Assembly (NCBI GenBank): GCA_934149515.1
Contig: CAKPFD010000003.1
Span: 1 to 64,000 of the forward strand
Source of the DNA: an uncultured Bacilli bacterium
GTDB taxonomy: Bacteria; Bacillota_I; Bacilli_A; RF39; UBA660
DNA length: 64,000 nucleotides
Direction of reading: 5' to 3'
Shown: positions 60,511 to 64,000 of the stretch, piece after piece
How positions within the stretch are numbered: position 1 is the stretch's first letter
How the letters are laid out: every line of letters begins with the position of its first letter
Made by a program: the position numbers and the translations under genes
Notes under the pieces: generated by a model
The model's database searches: none
The model's input: the letters and a program-made list of their open reading frames with translations, nothing else
Told to the model about the DNA's origin: nothing

Positions 60511-61419
60511 ATGAAGCGTGTTATAATGAGTGATGAGAAAGTAGGGAGAGTTATGTTAGTTGCTGATAAATGGAAAGATTATACATTGCTTGATGCTTCT
60601 TGTGGGGAAAAATTAGAGCAGTGGAAAAACATTACATTATTGCGACCAGATCCACAAATTATTTGGAACAATGGAAATTTAATAGATACATATGCTTCTA
60701 GTATTCATGCTTGGTATCATCGTAATACCAAAGGTGGTGGTTATTGGGAAAATCTAAAAAAAGTACCAAAGCAATGGACTGTCTGTTATCAGGATTTACG
60801 TTTTTGTATTAAACAAATGGGATTTAAACATACTGGTTTATTTCCAGAACAAGCGGTAAACTGGGATTTTATGATGTCTAAAATAAAAAATAGTAATCGT
60901 CCAATTAAAGTATTAAATCTATTTGGTTATACCGGTGCTGCTACTTGTGCTTGCTTGAAGGCTGGTGCTAGTGTTGTTCATGTTGATTCTTCACGTGGTA
61001 TGGTAGATTGGTGTCGTGAAAATGTTAAAGAGAATCATTTGGAAGATAAAAGTATTCGTTATATAGTAGATGATGTTTTAAAATTTGTTAAAAGAGAAAT
61101 TAGAAGGGGTAATCATTATGATGCCATTGTTATGGATCCACCTAGTTATGGTAGAGGTGCTAATGGCGAAGTTTGGAATATTGAGCAAAATTTATTAGAA
61201 CTTGTTTCTTTGTGTACAGAATTGTTAAGTGATACGCCATTATTTTTCTTAATTAATTCTTATACTGCTGGTTTATCTTCTCAAGTATTAAAAAATTTAT
61301 TATTGACGACGGTTGCATTGAAATATCAAGGTAAAGTTTCTTGTGATGAGGTGGGACTTCCTATTCAACATAGTGATTTAGTGCTACCTTGTGGTATTTA
61401 TGGACGGTGGGAAGAGTAA
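60511..61419 (+). CDS. rRNA-type SAM-dependent methyltransferase (RlmI/RlmK-like)
   Basis: A 302-residue Rossmann-fold methyltransferase. Motif I is V-L-N-L-F-G-Y-T-G-A-A (about 133-143), the next strand ends in H-V-D-S-S (about 153-157), and motif IV is M-D-P-P-S-Y-G-R-G (about 209-217). This is the COG1092 family, whose members methylate C5 or N2 of 23S rRNA bases. The PUA domain of RlmI is missing. It overlaps the pseudouridine synthase gene by 1 nt, so both RNA-modifying enzymes are made together. Confidence 0.85.
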   Translation: MKRVIMSDEKVGRVMLVADKWKDYTLLDASCGEKLEQWKNITLLRPDPQIIWNNGNLIDTYASSIHAWYHRNTKGGGYWENLKKVPKQWTVCYQDLRFCIKQMGFKHTGLFPEQAVNWDFMMSKIKNSNRPIKVLNLFGYTGAATCACLKAGASVVHVDSSRGMVDWCRENVKENHLEDKSIRYIVDDVLKFVKREIRRGNHYDAIVMDPPSYGRGANGEVWNIEQNLLELVSLCTELLSDTPLFFLINSYTAGLSSQVLKNLLLTTVALKYQGKVSCDEVGLPIQHSDLVLPCGIYGRWEE

Positions 61420-62090
61420 TGGTTCCGATTTTGTATGAAGATAATCATATTTTGGTTGCTGTGAAACCAATAGGAGTTTTGTCACAAGCAGATGGTAGTG
61501 ATACACCTGATATGTTAACGATATTAAAGCAATATTTAAAAGAAACATATCATAAACCGTTTAATGTTTATTTGGGTCTTGTTCATCGACTTGATAAAGA
61601 TGTTGGTGGTGTTATGGTATTTGCTAAAACTAGTAAAGCTGCTAGTCGTTTATCAGAACAAGTTCGACAGCATCAAATGCAAAAAATCTACTATGCAGTG
61701 GTAGAAGGTAAGATGAGTGGTAGTGGTGTTTTAGAAAATCATTTAGTAAGAGAGACTTATCGTAGTCGTGTTTGTGATGGTCCTTCTTCTAAACTTGCAA
61801 GATTATATTATCAAGTGTTGAAAAGTACTTCTTCATCTAGCTTGGTAAAAATTAAATTAGATACTGGTAGACATCATCAAATACGTGTTCAGTTTGCATT
61901 TATTTCTCATCCTTTGTTAGGGGATAAAAAATATGGTCATGGTGGTAAATACCCATTAGCACTTTATGCTGTTTCATTAGGATTTTATCATCCGACCAAA
62001 AAAGAGTGGTTGACATTTGTGCATTTCCCTGATAGAGAAGGGTATTGGAGAAATTTTACAATGTTTGATGAAAATGATTTGCAATTTTAG
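61419..62090 (+). CDS. RluA family pseudouridine synthase
   Basis: A 223-residue enzyme that isomerises uridine in rRNA or tRNA. The signature is H-R-L-D-K-D-V-G-G-V (His56 to Asp59, with Asp the nucleophile). Later come K-I-Y-Y-A-V-V-E-G, D-T-G-R-H-H-Q-I-R-V-Q-F and the L-G-D-K-K-Y-G motif. It has no S4 domain, as in the YhcT/RluC-like short forms. The ATG at 61419 overlaps the TAA of the methyltransferase gene. Confidence 0.9.
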   Translation: MVPILYEDNHILVAVKPIGVLSQADGSDTPDMLTILKQYLKETYHKPFNVYLGLVHRLDKDVGGVMVFAKTSKAASRLSEQVRQHQMQKIYYAVVEGKMSGSGVLENHLVRETYRSRVCDGPSSKLARLYYQVLKSTSSSSLVKIKLDTGRHHQIRVQFAFISHPLLGDKKYGHGGKYPLALYAVSLGFYHPTKKEWLTFVHFPDREGYWRNFTMFDENDLQF

Positions 62091-62107
62091 TCATTTTCTG
62101 ATATGAT
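62079..62107 (+). promoter_or_regulatory. Promoter for the Pro/Val-rich protein gene
   Basis: TTGCAA (62079-62084), a 17-nt spacer and TATGAT (62102-62107); it overlaps the end of the upstream gene. Confidence 0.6.
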
Positions 62108-62139
62108 TTTAATAGTATAGAATAAGGGAGATGGATGTT

Positions 62140-63045
62140 ATGATATTAGCAGCACTAAATTTTGATTTGAGTTTTTTTACAAGTATTCCTGGTATGCTAA
62201 TTACCGGTGGAGTGTTGTTATTAATAATTGCATTAATTATATTTATTGCGACAAGTGGAAAGAAAGATAAAAAGAAAGGAAAAGAGGATTCTATTGTGGC
62301 TTCGACGCCTAGTGTGGATGCGAATGTGACGACGTCAGAAGTAGCTCCACAGCCAGTTGTAGAGCCTAGTGTGTTTACGACACCTTTACCAACGAATGTG
62401 GAACCTAGTGTTTCACCTGTTCAACCAATGGCTGGTGTTTCTGAAGTTGGTGTTGTTCAACCACAACCTCAAGTACAAACACCTACGGTTCCAGTACAAC
62501 CAGCACCTGTTGTGATGCCTAGTGTAGTACCTTCTACACCTGTTATGCCTGAAGTAAAAGTAGATACTCCTGCTGTTACACCAACGGTTAGTGAAGTAGA
62601 AAAGGCTACTCCAGTTGAAGTGGTTTCAGCACCTAGTGTACCTGTGGTAGAACCACTACCTGTAGAAAGTGCACCTAGTATAGAGGTAGTATCACAAGCT
62701 GCTGCACCTGTTCAACCAGTTGTGCCAGAGCCTGTGAAAGCACCTGAAGCACCACGTCCAATTTATGGTGGCACTACTCCAATTATACCTGATCTTCACG
62801 TTGGAAATGAACATCGTCCAATTTATGGTGGCGCTAATCCATTAGAAAATACGGGGGCTATCCCAAAAGTTGTTCCTCAATCAGCTGCATCAGCTGAACA
62901 ACCTGTAGTTAATCCAATGCCACAAGTTGCTGTTCAACCAGAAGTTGTGGTACCAGTGCAACCTACGGTTAGTGTACCTGAATCTCAACAACCAGTTAGT
63001 GCACCTAGTACACCAGCTCAAGATGAAATTGAAAGTTTATTTTAG
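62140..63045 (+). CDS. Membrane protein with long Pro/Val-rich tail
   Basis: A 301-residue protein with one span (about 18-40), a Lys-rich stop-transfer patch and then about 240 residues dominated by Pro, Val, Thr, Ser and Gln. Two copies of R-P-I-Y-G-G-(T/A)-(T/N)-P lie about 25 residues apart (around 208 and 228). The C-terminus is D-E-I-E-S-L-F. The tail is probably unfolded. ATG 62140 is chosen over 62131 because AAGGGAG needs the extra spacing. I do not recognise the family. Confidence 0.65.
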   Translation: MILAALNFDLSFFTSIPGMLITGGVLLLIIALIIFIATSGKKDKKKGKEDSIVASTPSVDANVTTSEVAPQPVVEPSVFTTPLPTNVEPSVSPVQPMAGVSEVGVVQPQPQVQTPTVPVQPAPVVMPSVVPSTPVMPEVKVDTPAVTPTVSEVEKATPVEVVSAPSVPVVEPLPVESAPSIEVVSQAAAPVQPVVPEPVKAPEAPRPIYGGTTPIIPDLHVGNEHRPIYGGANPLENTGAIPKVVPQSAASAEQPVVNPMPQVAVQPEVVVPVQPTVSVPESQQPVSAPSTPAQDEIESLF

Positions 63046-63066
63046 GCTTAAAAAGCCTTTTTTTGT
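63044..63066 (+). terminator. Rho-independent terminator
   Basis: AGGCTT (63044-63049) and AAGCCT (63053-63058) with a T-run of about nine. Confidence 0.85.
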
Positions 63067-63122
63067 TCTTCTTTTTCTTTTTGTGCATAAGATTATGGTA
63101 AATAAAGAAAGGAAGATCATAT

Positions 63123-63383
63123 ATGGAAACATTAAAAGTTTCATCAAAATCAAATCCAAATTCAGTAGCAGGAGCTTTAGCTAATGTTTTTCGCTCTGAT
63201 GGTAGTGTAGAAATTCAGGCAGTGGGAGCGGGAGCATTAAATCAAGCAATAAAAGCGGTTGCCATTGCTAGAGGTTTTTTAGCTCCTTCTGGAAAAAATA
63301 TTGTTTGTATTCCGGCTTTCACCGATATTGCTATCGATGGAGAAGAAAGAACAGCGATTAAATTAATTATTGAAACAAAATAG
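63123..63383 (+). CDS. spoVS: SpoVS family protein
   Basis: An 86-residue member of the SpoVS/Alba-like family: L-K-V-S-S-K-S-N-P-N-S-V-A-G-A-L-A near the start, V-G-A-G-A-L-N-Q-A-I-K-A-V-A-I-A-R-G in the middle. In endospore formers SpoVS affects coat assembly and septation. It is also found in non-sporulating relatives, where it may act on nucleic acids. It is flanked by terminators and is probably a single-gene unit. Confidence 0.93.
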   Translation: METLKVSSKSNPNSVAGALANVFRSDGSVEIQAVGAGALNQAIKAVAIARGFLAPSGKNIVCIPAFTDIAIDGEERTAIKLIIETK

Positions 63384-63387
63384 CTAA

Positions 63388-63420
63388 CAAAAAAAGCGAT
63401 ACAAAAAGTATCACTTTTTT
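63388..63420. terminator. Bidirectional terminator between spoVS and serS
   Basis: A-run plus GCGATAC pairs with GTATCAC plus a T-run around a 5-A loop, giving U-tracts on both strands. Confidence 0.8.
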
Positions 63421-64000
63421 TATGGTTTTAAGATGGTTTTACCACCCATATATGGTTGTAAGGCTTTTGGAATTTTAATGCTACCATCTTTTTGATAGTT
63501 ATTTTCTAATACAGCGATTAAGCCACGTGGAGTAGCTAATACTGTATTATTTAATGTATTGACAAGGTAGTTTCCATTTTCTCCTTTAGCTCTTATTTGT
63601 AATCTTCTAGCTTGAGCATCTCCTAAGGTAGAACATGATCCTACTTCAAAGTAAGTTTTTTGTCTTGGACTCCATGCTTCTACATCGCATGATTTTACTT
63701 TTAGATCTGCTAGATCTCCACTACAGCATTCTAATGTTCGAACTGGGACATCTAAACTTCTAAAGAATTCAACGGTATAACTCCACATTTTATTGTACCA
63801 ATCCATAGCATCTTCTTGTTTGCAGATAACGATCATTTCTTGTTTTTCGAATTGATGAACGCGATATAATCCTCTTTCTTCTAAGCCGTGTGCTCCAACT
63901 TCTTTTCTAAAACATGGACTGTAAGAGGTTAGGGTAAGTGGTAGGCTTTCTTCTTTGATAATTTGATTTTTAAACTTTCCGATCATTGAATGTTCTGATG
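63420..64000 (-). CDS. serS: Seryl-tRNA synthetase, C-terminal part (5' end outside window)
   Basis: The frame is open to the right edge; about 193 C-terminal codons are present. It has motif 2 of class II synthetases (F-R-K-E-V-G-A-H-G...R-G-L-Y-R-V-H-Q-F-E-K-Q-E) and E-V-G-S-C-S-T-L-G-D-A-Q-A-R-R, the serine-specific region. Near the end, L-I-A-V-L-E-N matches motif 3, with a slightly unusual T-P-R-G-L in place of the usual G-R-x-x. The product attaches Ser to tRNA(Ser). It converges on spoVS across a shared terminator. Confidence 0.92.
   Translation of the reverse strand, partial: SEHSMIGKFKNQIIKEESLPLTLTSYSPCFRKEVGAHGLEERGLYRVHQFEKQEMIVICKQEDAMDWYNKMWSYTVEFFRSLDVPVRTLECCSGDLADLKVKSCDVEAWSPRQKTYFEVGSCSTLGDAQARRLQIRAKGENGNYLVNTLNNTVLATPRGLIAVLENNYQKDGSIKIPKALQPYMGGKTILKP

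Noticed and set aside
1..64000. CRISPR arrays, rRNA genes or insertion sequences with a transposase
   Set aside because: No regularly spaced repeats, no rRNA-like stretches and no transposase frames were seen on either strand.

Overview
The window is AT-rich DNA from a Gram-positive bacterium of the Bacillota, most likely an uncultured gut lineage of the Bacilli or a mollicute-related group. The evidence is SepF, DivIVA and ScpAB division genes, GatCAB with an archaeal-type aspartyl-tRNA synthetase behind a T-box, a class B sortase, SpoVS, TTG/GTG starts and strong Shine-Dalgarno sites. The standard genetic code fits: TGG encodes every visible Trp. The lineage is an inference from gene content; no rRNA gene is present.

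Layout. (1) Positions 1-2567 hold the 3' part of a surface-protein gene with two DUF6273-like (C-type-lectin-like) modules. Downstream lie a frameshifted, A-rich copy of its variable segment that resembles the template repeat of a diversity-generating retroelement (DGR), and an ORF-less group II intron. (2) Positions 3086-30287 hold a large secretion/pilus locus. It joins a Tad-type pilus engine (CpaB, CpaF/TadA ATPase, TadB, TadC, TadZ-like, small pseudopilins) to a type IV secretion core (VirB2-like, VirB6-like, PrgI/VirB3-like, TrsD-like, VirB4, VirD4). It also carries a class B sortase, large secreted Cys-rich and module-bearing proteins, a SpoIID-C39 cell-wall enzyme and a 644-residue effector-like protein. 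No relaxase, integrase or origin of transfer is visible, so it reads as a resident chromosomal apparatus rather than a conjugative element.

(3) Positions 30358-48700 are mostly chromosomal: a HerA-like ATPase, sepF, divIVA, a small alarmone synthetase, a prepilin-headed paralogue of the first surface protein, a U32 peptidase, an ASCH protein, gatCAB, a sortase substrate with a beta-helix body, a periplasmic-binding/GGDEF sensor, a YihY membrane protein and a membrane-anchored serpin. (4) Positions 48781-56660 hold a small XRE regulator, two D,D-carboxypeptidases (DacA and VanY types), an RNHCP protein, scpAB, a T-box-controlled aspS2 and several single-span surface proteins.

(5) Positions 56716-60350 are all on the minus strand and look like a decayed mobile island abutting the 3' end of tRNA-Leu(CAA): a histidine phosphatase, DUF4236 protein, frameshifted HRDC fragment, KilA-N protein and a mobilisation-protein-like remnant. 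(6) Positions 60511-64000 return to housekeeping: an rRNA-type methyltransferase, an RluA pseudouridine synthase, a Pro/Val-rich membrane protein, spoVS and the 3' part of serS.

The central idea is an envelope-spanning machine whose Tad motor and T4SS channel are encoded together, with several surface proteins sharing a lectin-like module that varies at one site. The possible DGR-type template next to one of these proteins suggests that its variable face may be, or may once have been, diversified by mutagenic retrohoming. The aspS2 and gatCAB genes together point to Asn-tRNA(Asn) being made by transamidation.
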